From positions 1-53,697 of the forward strand of contig JABWCO010000005.1 in the NCBI GenBank assembly GCA_013360185.1: a DNA stretch of 53,697 nucleotides, in the 5' to 3' direction. The notes beneath the pieces are model-generated. The model saw only the letters and a list, made by a program, of their open reading frames with translations, did no database searches and was not told the DNA's origin. This document shows, piece by piece, positions 24,901-31,599 of the stretch. Both the position numbers and the translations under genes were made by a program. Source of the stretch: Bdellovibrio sp. (lineage in GTDB: Bacteria > Bdellovibrionota > Bdellovibrionia > Bdellovibrionales > Bdellovibrionaceae). Within the stretch, counting starts at the first letter, position 1; every line of letters begins with the position of its first letter.

Positions 24901-25061
24901 GGGATGGTTCCGCGATCGAATTGGTGTCACCAGCTCGTTTGAGATTTAAATCCTCTGGTTGTCGTTCTATGGAGACACCGGTGTTTGATGGCTCTAAGGG
25001 CGCGCACTCATTTGATTACTATTGCGGAGATAAGTTACTGAGAGTTCATTTGACTTATTAA
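21954..25061 (+). CDS. Secreted subtilisin-like serine protease with large C-terminal extension
   Basis: 1035 residues: signal peptide MRHFTCALVLSTLSALSSVAWA, then an S8 peptidase domain (about 60-400). The triad is complete: Asp78 in VVAVLDTGIY, His165 in DEQGHGSHVAGI, Ser353 in YLSGTSQAAPFV; the oxyanion Asn is in VAAAGNDS. An insert of about 60 residues with four cysteines (ECRALDKFKACLES, RKVCEAKW, LDCQGW) separates Asp and His. No classical propeptide is obvious: the catalytic domain begins soon after the signal peptide. The C-terminal 600 residues hold beta modules and a DLNGDGRSEYVLG calcium/FG-GAP-like motif. Coupled to the 1133-residue protein by an ATGA overlap and followed by a lipoprotein. 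A role in degrading prey or matrix protein is inferred. Confidence 0.93.
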   Translation: MRHFTCALVLSTLSALSSVAWAADPFYQYQWGLTNQGLPQMVDLDPMQTYKVPARAQEDVGLPERQKAAKKVVVAVLDTGIYKNHPDLKSVIHRNESECRALDKFKACLESNERKVCEAKWMDLKNPEVDQDKNGYPLDCQGWSLLGPSVNGIMGRPDFDDEQGHGSHVAGIIAAEVGNNIGIQGLSENVEILPVQVIGVQPNEPIKPLSIYDSASEEGRETIKRSLGDVVARGVIYAMRSGAQVINFSMGWPQTSDSEFMRKVIAEAQARGVIIVAAAGNDSTKALLRPCAYANVICVGASGPDGAITHFSNFGSGVDLVAPGLNILSTYPLSKRPVRFRSTLGYEYLSGTSQAAPFVTAAVAEMLARGVPASEVYARLVLGSRPLRSNLSLLAGGSHQAGAALGAEKEVYKKYSVGGNLDVRKALSVQAQPLIVIANKEKIEIPWDRQSKDLFFEISFVNKWQDVAIGKVKMNPQFLKPHAEAVRPWITAIKEVAPYPGIWKTGEVRKYVVALALNDAADPANSRVPSELDLTVDVAVGDAVPRRYVIESEITVEVNESMRGSDVTQFPIVGMPKGRVSFIPVDQNLDADPDKRDYLAYLDQKNTWQLWVIANQGRSYEALGGTKIRIEGNSENFIDKITARIDLNGDGRSEYVLGVLENTQDDENAKGSPTNFYVFDSSMKLVESFRYNGELAAMPLDASQIYWQKVGSTKRPAWIGGGKDPARKRSLKDRWENPEDIEKQQLRFYFLNEKNELKALESHQGYKIVDIIQPRQEQVEAGRISILLARNQGSEAKPSYLYDFAVAEVSGGQVQNFMELDLFHDAKVYRNILDTRVDRIMNLDYGKDEFAGSFWFGEGLSRQQRVTLFDNKNLEILDRQLSAERSQFDSALRVRAVFAGAQRKGAVILTNSEIQFHDLISGQILSRSLERYSFFPDNLLVSLYIPLTIQDVRDAASKLPAMFTMESAGLSRGVKMLVPLFARDGSAIELVSPARLRFKSSGCRSMETPVFDGSKGAHSFDYYCGDKLLRVHLTY

Positions 25062-25079
25062 ATTAAAAGCTGTTTTAAA
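25050..25079 (+). promoter_or_regulatory. Possible promoter of the lipoprotein gene
   Basis: TTGACT (25050-25055) and TTTAAA (25074-25079), 18 bases apart, overlap the subtilase stop codon and would start transcription about 20 bases before the AAGGAGG of the next gene. The -10 is a 4/6 match. Confidence 0.35.
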
Positions 25080-25105
25080 CAAGATTCCTATAAGGAGGAA
25101 CCACG

Positions 25106-26011
25106 ATGAAAAATGTATTACGTTTAGTTCTAGGAGCTGCTCTGGTTACGGGTTTCGTAGCTTGCGGTGGTGGCGGATCTGGCCCTGCTGGCGGTGGTGG
25201 CGGAGTTCTTTATTACCCGTATGAAACTGTTTATGGTGACGTTTGCACAACTCAGGAAGCGACTCCTGGTTGCACATTCTTGCGTGCGGATGGAACTCGT
25301 ATTACGGTTTCTGAAGACCCACATTACAATGACTATGGTTATGGTTCAGATGATCTTTGGTATGTTAAGTTTGATTACTCAGGCCGTGGCGCCGTATATG
25401 ACGATTTAGGTCGTTTCAAATACTATGCAGATGTTTCTGAATTTGCTGGCTATGTTGGTGGTAACTCTATCGGCGTTGGCACAACAGGTTTCTTTTGGGA
25501 AAACGTTTCTGGCGGAACATACTGGTTAGGTAAAAACGGCGTACTTTACAGTGCAAACCGTGGCAACTCTAACTACGGTCAAGCGGTGAACGATAAAACT
25601 TCGTCTGAAGCATCTGACACAAATTTTGCTGCTTTGAATTCTGATTCAAATAAAGCGCTAGTGAAATTGGCTTCAGAAAAATTGATGAAAGAATACGGCT
25701 TCCAGCAAGACAAAGCAGTGGCTGTCGCTTCTGCATTGAACTCTTGGGCGGTTGCTGCAGCAGAACGTGGTACGACTTCTGAAAAAGACATGGATAAACG
25801 CTTTAAAGCTGTATTCGGTGTTCAGTTCTCTGACGCTTTGGCTGCTGTAAAAGATATGGCGATGGGTGATAAAGCAGCGATGCAAGATCTTACAAACAGA
25901 TCTGCTTCTGAGCTAGGTTTGAAACCTCACCAAGCGCAAAAATTCATGAAAGGTATGTACAAGAAAGCTCTAGCTAGCTGGGGTTACGACGAAAGCAACT
26001 TCAACTGGTAG
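25106..26011 (+). CDS. Lipoprotein, likely abundant, unknown function
   Basis: 301 residues. The signal ends in a lipobox, VTGFVAC, and the Cys is followed by a flexible glycine tether (GGGGSGPAGGGGG). The N-terminal half has aromatic, Gly-rich strands (LYYPYETVYGD, YNDYGYGSDDLWYVKFDYSGRGAVYDDLGRF) and two cysteines. The C-terminal half is helical (EKLMKEYGFQQDKAVAVASAL, DKRFKAVFGVQFSDALAAVKDM, LGLKPHQAQKFMKGMYKKAL) and looks like a compact alpha-helical module. It has an ideal ribosome site (AAGGAGG), codons biased to GCT/GGT/GAA/AAA unlike its neighbours, and a textbook terminator, together suggesting high expression. It follows the subtilase by 44 bases. No family recognised. Confidence 0.8.
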   Translation: MKNVLRLVLGAALVTGFVACGGGGSGPAGGGGGVLYYPYETVYGDVCTTQEATPGCTFLRADGTRITVSEDPHYNDYGYGSDDLWYVKFDYSGRGAVYDDLGRFKYYADVSEFAGYVGGNSIGVGTTGFFWENVSGGTYWLGKNGVLYSANRGNSNYGQAVNDKTSSEASDTNFAALNSDSNKALVKLASEKLMKEYGFQQDKAVAVASALNSWAVAAAERGTTSEKDMDKRFKAVFGVQFSDALAAVKDMAMGDKAAMQDLTNRSASELGLKPHQAQKFMKGMYKKALASWGYDESNFNW

Positions 26012-26052
26012 TTGCATCGTTCGCAGATTTTTTAATCTGACGTGCATGATAG

Positions 26053-26084
26053 AACCCACACTTAGTAAGTGTGGGTTTTTTTTT
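26053..26084 (+). terminator. Strong Rho-independent terminator
   Basis: AACCCACACTT (26053-26063) and AAGTGTGGGTT (26067-26077) form an 11-bp stem with a 3-base loop, then run into nine T residues. It ends the 18556-26011 operon. Confidence 0.93.
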
Positions 26085-26102
26085 GCGTACGGGCGGTCCG
26101 CG

Positions 26103-26513
26103 GTGACTTGTGGCAAGGGGTGTCTTTTTGACGACGCATCAGCAGATCTCTATGGACGCCTGTTGGTCCTGACTCAACAAGATGATTCTGTACAGGGTGT
26201 TGTGACGATTCGCGCGGCAACGCCCAAAGACAATGTTATTGGTACTTTGATCGCTGAAGTGAATTTTTTCAACTATCAAGGCGGTTCTTTCCAAGAAAAA
26301 TGTTTTGGACATTTTTCTGATGAAGAGCAAGTGGTGTCTTTTATTTGTGACAAAAAGGTTTTGCGCCTATCTCTGAACAACTCTGATGAAAATCTGATGA
26401 GCTATATGGCTGGCAGTTTTGCATCGGCAGAAGTTACTTTCGTGGATCTTCCGTTGACTGAGCAAAGTCCAAGAATCGCTGTCGAAGTCAAAAACCTAGA
26501 TAGAAAAAGGTAA
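26103..26513 (+). CDS. Possible small gene or 5'-truncated remnant, unknown function
   Basis: About 136 residues from a GTG at 26103; no convincing Shine-Dalgarno is seen there or at the TTG at 26163. The frame also reaches an ATG at 26046, but that would translate the terminator, so it is rejected. The product has cysteine pairs (TCGKGCLF, EKCFGHFSDEEQVVSFICDKK) and beta-type sequence (VVTIRAATPKDNVIGTLIAEVNFF), as in exported proteins here, yet it lacks a signal peptide. It may be a gene that lost its 5' end. Coding status is uncertain, though codon use resembles neighbours. Confidence 0.4.
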   Translation: MTCGKGCLFDDASADLYGRLLVLTQQDDSVQGVVTIRAATPKDNVIGTLIAEVNFFNYQGGSFQEKCFGHFSDEEQVVSFICDKKVLRLSLNNSDENLMSYMAGSFASAEVTFVDLPLTEQSPRIAVEVKNLDRKR

Positions 26514-26577
26514 ATTGCTTTTGTGTTTCTTGCGCACCAGTCCTAGTCGCCTTGTTGCGAATTTACCATTGTGTGAA

Positions 26578-27135
26578 TTAGAACGGAAGGTTGAAACTGA
26601 GGCTGGTGCTGCCTTGCGCGGATTGATGGCGCAGTTCAAGCTTTGAGGGGCCTAAGTTTTTGCTGAATACGAAGTCAGCGCCTTGGCCGTCGAAAGAACA
26701 TGTCGCAGAGGATGATTCGTCGACGCGATATTCGACACGGTTCACTTGGGTGAATTTTATGCTGGCTGGTTGTCTGGAGCTTCCTTTAGAGGGCGGATTC
26801 TCTGCGAGATCTGCACTTTCTTGTTCATTGCTTTCAGGGTCTTCATTGGTGCTTAAAAAACTCTGCAGTTTTTCGTTCCAACTATCTAGGATCACTTGAT
26901 CGCGCCCCTGCAAAATTAAATCTTTCTGTCTCCCGGACCAATCGGAAGCCACCGAGGCCAGGTCGTGTCCGTTTTGTGGAATCGCAAAATCAGAACTTTG
27001 TTGCGGTTGATTTAACAGCGCGGGATCGACCACTTGCCATTGTTCGGGGTTTTCTTGATAGGAAAAATTTTGGTAAGAAATAAGTAAAGCTGTAGTGCAA
27101 AGAATAAATAGAAACCGACGTGAAAGATTATTCAT
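26578..27135 (-). CDS. Signal-anchored envelope protein of unknown function
   Basis: 185 residues. Residues 6-22 (RRFLFILCTTALLISYQ) form a signal peptide or anchor with no clear cleavage site. The middle 80 residues are Gln/Glu/Asp/Ser-rich and probably unstructured (LSTNEDPESNEQESADLAEN). The C-terminal 60 residues alternate polar and apolar residues (YRVDESSSATCSFDG, FVFSKNLGPSKLELRH, STSLSFNLPF), like a short beta domain with one Cys. No family recognised. It is followed upstream, on the same strand, by a barrel protein 87 bases away. The ATG at 27135 has only a weak ribosome site. Confidence 0.55.
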   Translation of the reverse strand: MNNLSRRFLFILCTTALLISYQNFSYQENPEQWQVVDPALLNQPQQSSDFAIPQNGHDLASVASDWSGRQKDLILQGRDQVILDSWNEKLQSFLSTNEDPESNEQESADLAENPPSKGSSRQPASIKFTQVNRVEYRVDESSSATCSFDGQGADFVFSKNLGPSKLELRHQSAQGSTSLSFNLPF

Positions 27136-27222
27136 TCTTTAAGGTTAACTGATAATTTAAAAAAATTCAGAGAAGCCTTTTGGACTGTTCCATTCTGAGA
27201 AAGACTTCTTCCGTATTATTTT

Positions 27223-27885
27223 TTAAAAGTACGTGACCACTTCAGCGCCGAACGCCAGGCCTGTAAGGGTGGTGTCGGTCGTGCCGCCAGACGACTTTAA
27301 ATACATATAGCTAAGGTCTAAACGCAGACCAAAATTTTGCCCTGTGGGAAACCACTTTGCAAAGGGCCCAGCAAGAATAAGCATGACGTCTCTTTTTTGA
27401 CCAGTGCCGGAATCGCTTTGACCAAAGCCACCCTGTGCACCCAAGCCATAAACAAAAACTTCTCCAGGCATGTTGGGAATCAGATTGTAGTCGGCAAAGC
27501 CCCCAAACACCAGGGATGTCGTTGTGACATTTCCGGATTGATCTGAGTTATAGGTCACAACAGGTCCTATTTCAAAAGTGCCAAAATTCCAACCGTATTG
27601 CGCATCTAAGCGCATGTCCGTTTCGTTTTGCGAATTTGCCGCGTCTGACTTGGTATTGATAAATGAAAAGCGCAAGCCCAGGAGGTTGTTGCGTGAAGAA
27701 GGGGTGCTTGAATCTGTGCCGACAAAGTCGTCTCCGGCTAATTCATACACTTGGCCATTTTCCAGGGTCCCACCAGAAAACTCGACAACGGCTTGATTGC
27801 CTTTGACTCTTTTTACTTTGATTTTTTGTGCGAACGCGAAGCTTGCAAAGGTAAGAAGTGAAAGTGTCAGAAGCCATTTTTTCAT
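27223..27885 (-). CDS. Small outer-membrane beta-barrel protein
   Basis: 220 residues; signal peptide MKKWLLTLSLLTFASFAFA and AAGGAG 8 bases before the ATG. Residues 22-50 form a short periplasmic strand-turn-strand (KIKVKRVKGNQAVVEFSGGTL). The rest has eight to ten amphipathic strands with aromatic ends (LLGLRFSFINTK, DMRLDAQYGWNFGTFEIGPVVTYN, GLRLDLSYMYLKSS) and closes with AEVVTYF, the terminal Phe of a barrel recognised by the Bam complex. It resembles the OmpA-like/OmpW-size porin-like proteins in layout, without a recognised subfamily. Confidence 0.8.
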   Translation of the reverse strand: MKKWLLTLSLLTFASFAFAQKIKVKRVKGNQAVVEFSGGTLENGQVYELAGDDFVGTDSSTPSSRNNLLGLRFSFINTKSDAANSQNETDMRLDAQYGWNFGTFEIGPVVTYNSDQSGNVTTTSLVFGGFADYNLIPNMPGEVFVYGLGAQGGFGQSDSGTGQKRDVMLILAGPFAKWFPTGQNFGLRLDLSYMYLKSSGGTTDTTLTGLAFGAEVVTYF

Positions 27886-27987
27886 TGCTGGGTCTCCTTA
27901 AAGCTAACCTAAAGTCGATGAGTTCATTCTTGCAATCGGGTCTAGGCCTGTCAACGCTAAGTTGTTTCAGAATGAAGCAGGGAAAGC

Positions 27988-28015
27988 TTAAGTTATCGTC
28001 CCGTCTGGCCGAAAA
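27988..28015 (+). promoter_or_regulatory. Sigma-28 (FliA)-like promoter
   Basis: TTAAGTTA (27988-27995), 12 bases, GCCGAAAA (28008-28015) resembles TAAAGTTT-N11-GCCGATAA (6/8 and 7/8, spacer one longer). It would start transcripts about 17 bases before the HD-GYP gene's ATG. Confidence 0.5.
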
Positions 28016-28038
28016 ATGAATTGGGGGAAGGGAGACCT

Positions 28039-28686
28039 ATGTCAGCAAAGTGGGGAGACATACCTGCATGGACCTATGAGGCCGCGCAGTCATTGATGCA
28101 ATCTTTGAAATTGGTCGACCCCGTGACATATGCTCATTGCTGTCGTGTGGGCGAAATGTCGCGCAAACTTGCCCGTGATATTGGTCTCGGCGAATACGAA
28201 CAAAAGGTCGCCGAGTTCGCAGGACTTTTTCATGACATCGGAAAAATCGGCATCCCGCAATCCATCATCGCTAAACCAGGCAAGTTGGATGCGGAAGAGT
28301 ACGCCTTAATGCAAGGGCATTCCATGTTAAGCGAATCCATCATCACACCTTTTGCTCATCATAAATTCTTTGCAGATCTTTTGCCCGGCGTGCGTGGACA
28401 CCATGAACGTATTGATGGCACGGGATATCCAGACAAAAAACGCGGCGATGAAGTGCCCTTGATTGCGCGCTTGATTTTAGTTGTTGATACCTATGATGCC
28501 ATGTCTGAAACACGGGCTTACCGCCAGGGTTTATCAGATGATGTTATTTATAAAGAGCTGAATCGCTGTGCGGGGACTCAGTTTGATTCCCAATTGGTCA
28601 AAGAATTCCTGCAGACTCATAAAACGTGGGCCCAGCAAGGCTCGGATCCAGAAACACTTCACCATATCCTGAATAAGGTGGCATAA
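28039..28686 (+). CDS. HD-GYP domain cyclic di-GMP phosphodiesterase
   Basis: 215 residues from the ATG at 28039, with AAGGGAG 6 bases upstream; the frame from the TTG at 28021 would remove the ribosome site. The whole protein is a stand-alone HD-GYP domain. All diagnostic motifs are present: the early His in DPVTYAHCCRVG, the HD pair in LFHDIGKIGIP, the HHERIDGTGYP signature and the DTYDAMSETRAYR helix. Hydrolysis of cyclic di-GMP to pGpG or GMP in the cytoplasm is the family's role. There is no receiver or sensor domain, so activity is likely set by expression or partners. The sigma-28-like promoter ties it to motility regulation, by inference. Confidence 0.92.
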   Translation: MSAKWGDIPAWTYEAAQSLMQSLKLVDPVTYAHCCRVGEMSRKLARDIGLGEYEQKVAEFAGLFHDIGKIGIPQSIIAKPGKLDAEEYALMQGHSMLSESIITPFAHHKFFADLLPGVRGHHERIDGTGYPDKKRGDEVPLIARLILVVDTYDAMSETRAYRQGLSDDVIYKELNRCAGTQFDSQLVKEFLQTHKTWAQQGSDPETLHHILNKVA

Positions 28687-28691
28687 CTAAC

Positions 28692-28730
28692 GCCACCCCT
28701 TGGAAAAGGTTTGCGAGCAAGGGCGGTGGC
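28692..28730. terminator. Hairpin between convergent genes
   Basis: GCCACCCCTTG (28692-28702) pairs with CAAGG-GC-GGTGGC (28718-28730) with a two-base bulge and a 15-base loop. No clear T-tract follows on either strand. Confidence 0.4.
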
Positions 28731-28752
28731 GCCGTTGCCTGCTATATAGAAA

Positions 28753-29556
28753 TTACTTTTGAATTCTGTTAGTACTTTCAAAAATCTTGTCAGCCGATTT
28801 GGCAACAAAACCCTGATAAAGTTTTCCGTCCGCTAAAGGATAGCGCTTAGCAAACTCATAATAGCAGCCCGGGATGCTGTGGGTGCCGTCATCAAATTTC
28901 ACTGGTATTTCAGACGCCATCGTCGAGCTTTGCTCAAGATAGTCCGCTGTTGTACCTTTAATCTCGCCCCCAGAGGCATTCAAGACAAAACCTTTGCCCT
29001 TGACGAAGTCATTCAGAACTTTAATGTCGCTGAACTTTTCCAAGTTGTTGATGTACACAGTGAAGTGGTTCGGACGGAAACCGTAGGCTGCAACCCAAGA
29101 AGCATATTCACTTTCTTTGGCTAACTGAGCATACAACTCATAGGTCATTTTCCAAGGGCGTCCTGCCATGGCGAAGTCTTCTTTGGCGATGATCGCATCG
29201 GGAACTTGTTCAACCAGTTTGTTAACGGTGTCGCGAATGAACGGAGAGACTTTTTCAAGCTCTAATTCACTGATAAAAATTTTCGGCATTTTTTCGTTGG
29301 GATGCTCGTAGTGTTTCGCATAGAGCTTTTTCTCTATAAAGTGGTAATCACCTTTTTCAACGTAGCCCCATTTTTTAAAATGCTGAGCCAGGGATTCAAT
29401 GCCTAAGCGCGGGTGATTGAAAGTGCGAAGGGCAATATGATCGTTCAAGACAGTTTCGCCTTGAGCGGTGAAAAGGTCATAGATTTTTTTTGCGTCAGGA
29501 TTGAGTTTGCAGTAATCAACCCACATATTTTCTAAGAGTGTTTCTAGGCTCATCAT
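28753..29556 (-). CDS. DUF1338-family protein (2-oxoadipate dioxygenase/decarboxylase-like)
   Basis: 267 residues; GAGGAG precedes the tandem ATGs (29556, 29553). The motifs DHIALRTFNHP near residue 40 (His ligand), RPNHFTVYINN (second His) and SIPGCYYEFAKRYP near the C-terminus (Glu ligand) are those of the DUF1338/YdcJ/HglS family, non-haem iron enzymes with a glyoxalase-type fold. Characterised HglS converts 2-oxoadipate to D-2-hydroxyglutarate in lysine catabolism. This is the short form, about 200 residues smaller than P. putida HglS, so the substrate may differ. It is monocistronic. Confidence 0.82.
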   Translation of the reverse strand: MMSLETLLENMWVDYCKLNPDAKKIYDLFTAQGETVLNDHIALRTFNHPRLGIESLAQHFKKWGYVEKGDYHFIEKKLYAKHYEHPNEKMPKIFISELELEKVSPFIRDTVNKLVEQVPDAIIAKEDFAMAGRPWKMTYELYAQLAKESEYASWVAAYGFRPNHFTVYINNLEKFSDIKVLNDFVKGKGFVLNASGGEIKGTTADYLEQSSTMASEIPVKFDDGTHSIPGCYYEFAKRYPLADGKLYQGFVAKSADKIFESTNRIQK

Positions 29557-29678
29557 CGCGATATCTCCTCTAAATAGGACCCAAGGTTACCGCCGATATT
29601 TTGGGGGCGCAACGCTGCTCTTAATGGCAGCGAGCGTTATTCGTTGGACCTGGAAGGTATTTCGCCAACAATAGGACG

Positions 29679-30704
29679 ATGAGCTTTTTACCTGAAATTC
29701 AACAAATAGAAAAAAGAATCCGCCAGTCCGTAGGGACCACGACTTCTGTTCGTTCGGAAGTGTTGGCCTACAGCGAAGCCGGTTCTTTGCGTGTGCCGAT
29801 TTATAAAATTTCTTTCGGCAGCGAGGATCCAAAAGCTCCCGTGCTGGGTTTCACCGGAGGCGTGCACGGTCTGGAGCGCATCGGTGCGCAAGTGTGCGTG
29901 GCTTTGATGAATTCCCTGGCCGAGTTGGTCACGTGGGATGAGACTTTGCAAAAAACGTTACAGAACGTGCGCATTTTTTTTATTCCGACCGTGAACCCCA
30001 TTGGCATCATCAAAAAAACACGCAGCAATCCGCGTGGCGTGGATTTGATGCGCAATGCGCCCGTCGAAGGGGATAGTCCCGCATTTGCTGTCGGAGGGCA
30101 GCGCTGGTCGCCACGGATTCCTTGGTATCGCGGGATTGAGGGCGCCCCTATGGAAGTCGAAGCGCAAGCTTTGGTTTCTGCCGTGGAAAAAGAAATCGCA
30201 CAGAGCTCTTTAGCGATCACCGTGGATGTGCATTCGGGCTTTGGCTTTCAGGATCGCATTTGGTTTCCCTATGCAAAAACCGTCAAACCATTTCCTGATT
30301 TGCCTTTAGCATATTCTTTGAAAGAACTTTTGGATCGCACCTATCCTCATCATTTTTATCGCTTTGAACCCCAGGCGCAGAGCTACACAACCCACGGGGA
30401 TTTGTGGGATTACTTGTACGACAATCAACGCGCCAAAGCGCCACAGGCGGCTTACTTACCCTTGTGCCTTGAAATGGGCTCGTGGTTGTGGGTTAAGAAG
30501 AATCCTTGGCAAATTTTCAGTGCTGAAGGGCCGTTTAATCCAATCAAAGGTCATCGTCAGCGTCGCACCTTACGGCGCCATAACACGTTGATGGAATTTT
30601 TAATTCGCGCCGTAGCTTCACAAAAATCTTGGGCGCATTTAAGCGATTCACAATTGAAAGATTTTAGTCACAGTGCAAAGGAACTTTGGTATGGCGACAC
30701 CTAA
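29679..30704 (+). CDS. M14-family zinc carboxypeptidase
   Basis: 341 residues without a signal peptide. The zinc site is complete: GGVHGLERIGAQ gives His63 and Glu66, and TVDVHSGFG gives His185. The substrate-binding NPRGVDLMRN is the family's N-R pair, and PLCLEMGSW carries the likely catalytic Glu265. It belongs to the M14 carboxypeptidase superfamily and, given the lack of export signal, may act on peptides or murein peptides in the cytoplasm. Its 3' end overlaps the alpha/beta hydrolase gene by 14 bases, so both are translated together. The start has AGGA 3 bases before the ATG, a little close. Confidence 0.85.
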   Translation: MSFLPEIQQIEKRIRQSVGTTTSVRSEVLAYSEAGSLRVPIYKISFGSEDPKAPVLGFTGGVHGLERIGAQVCVALMNSLAELVTWDETLQKTLQNVRIFFIPTVNPIGIIKKTRSNPRGVDLMRNAPVEGDSPAFAVGGQRWSPRIPWYRGIEGAPMEVEAQALVSAVEKEIAQSSLAITVDVHSGFGFQDRIWFPYAKTVKPFPDLPLAYSLKELLDRTYPHHFYRFEPQAQSYTTHGDLWDYLYDNQRAKAPQAAYLPLCLEMGSWLWVKKNPWQIFSAEGPFNPIKGHRQRRTLRRHNTLMEFLIRAVASQKSWAHLSDSQLKDFSHSAKELWYGDT

Positions 30705-31431
30705 GAATTGGATTTTACTGCGCGGCTTAGCTCGTGGAGTCGGGCACTGGGGATCGTTCGTTACAACGTTAAAAAGTCGTTTTCCCAATGACAACTTCGA
30801 GTTGATCGACATTCCTGGCAACGGTTTGCGCTGTCATGAAAAAAGTCCGACGTCGATTCCTGAATATGTGAAGGACATGCGCGAACGCAGTGAGTTTGTG
30901 CGCAACAGAAAAAACTTTCATCTTTTTGCGGTCTCTTTAGGTGGCATGATCACCGTCGAATGGATGCGTCAGTTCCCGCACGAAGTGGAAAAAGCTTTTG
31001 TGGTCTGTACAAGTTCGGCTTCGACGTCCTCTTTCCACGAACGATTGTTGGCAGATAATTATGGCAAAGTTTTACGCATGGTTACTTCTAAACGTGATGA
31101 TGCGGAATGGGAGCGCACTATTTTGAATATGATCGTGAATGATCATGAACGTCGCTCTGCGGAAATGGCACAGATGATTCAATTTTCGAAAGATCATCCC
31201 GTAAAACTTGCCAACGTCGCTCGCCAGCTGCTGGCGGCCTCTCGTTATCGTTTTCCAGAACAAGCTCCGGGTAACATTAAGGTCATTGGTTCTTACGGAG
31301 ATCGCTTGGTGTCGCCCACTTGTTCTTTAAAGATCGCAGAACGCTGGGGGACCACCGCAGTCATGCATTCTTGGGCTGGCCACGATGTGCCCTTGGATGA
31401 TCCTCAATGGCTCATAGAACAATTGCTCTAA
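30691..31431 (+). CDS. Alpha/beta-hydrolase (paralogue A)
   Basis: 246 residues; the ATG at 30691 has AAAGGA upstream and lies within the M14 gene. WILLRGLARGVGHWGSF is the oxyanion-side start, FAVSLGGMITVEWM holds the nucleophile Ser, and HSWAGHDVPLDDP holds the likely catalytic His; YGDRLVSPT near the end probably supplies the Asp. The family acts on esters, amides or lactones; the substrate is unknown. A second copy at 43890-44633 shares the same opening W-[IV]-L-[LV]-R-G-x...HWG-x-F, the D-I-x-G-N-G motif, the SLGGM elbow and AGHD...DP.W ending. Coupling to the carboxypeptidase suggests a shared peptide or ester substrate. Confidence 0.82.
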   Translation: MATPKNWILLRGLARGVGHWGSFVTTLKSRFPNDNFELIDIPGNGLRCHEKSPTSIPEYVKDMRERSEFVRNRKNFHLFAVSLGGMITVEWMRQFPHEVEKAFVVCTSSASTSSFHERLLADNYGKVLRMVTSKRDDAEWERTILNMIVNDHERRSAEMAQMIQFSKDHPVKLANVARQLLAASRYRFPEQAPGNIKVIGSYGDRLVSPTCSLKIAERWGTTAVMHSWAGHDVPLDDPQWLIEQLL

Positions 31432-31599
31432 AATCAAGATTTTATGGGCATATTTGCGCGGTAATAAATTCAATCTAGGTGACGTTTTTTTACCCTCAGG
31501 GCACGTATATTTGAGATGAAGCCGCTCGACGCGTGGTTCCGTTGACTCGCGAGGCCTTTTCTTATTCTCTGTAAGCTGGACTTTTAGCTAGAGGAATCT

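Noticed and set aside
26046-26102. ATG at 26046 as the start of the frame ending at 26513
   Set aside because: It lies before the terminator stem and would translate through it.
31542-31567. Promoter TTGACT before the barrel protein gene
   Set aside because: No acceptable -10 at 16-18 bases.
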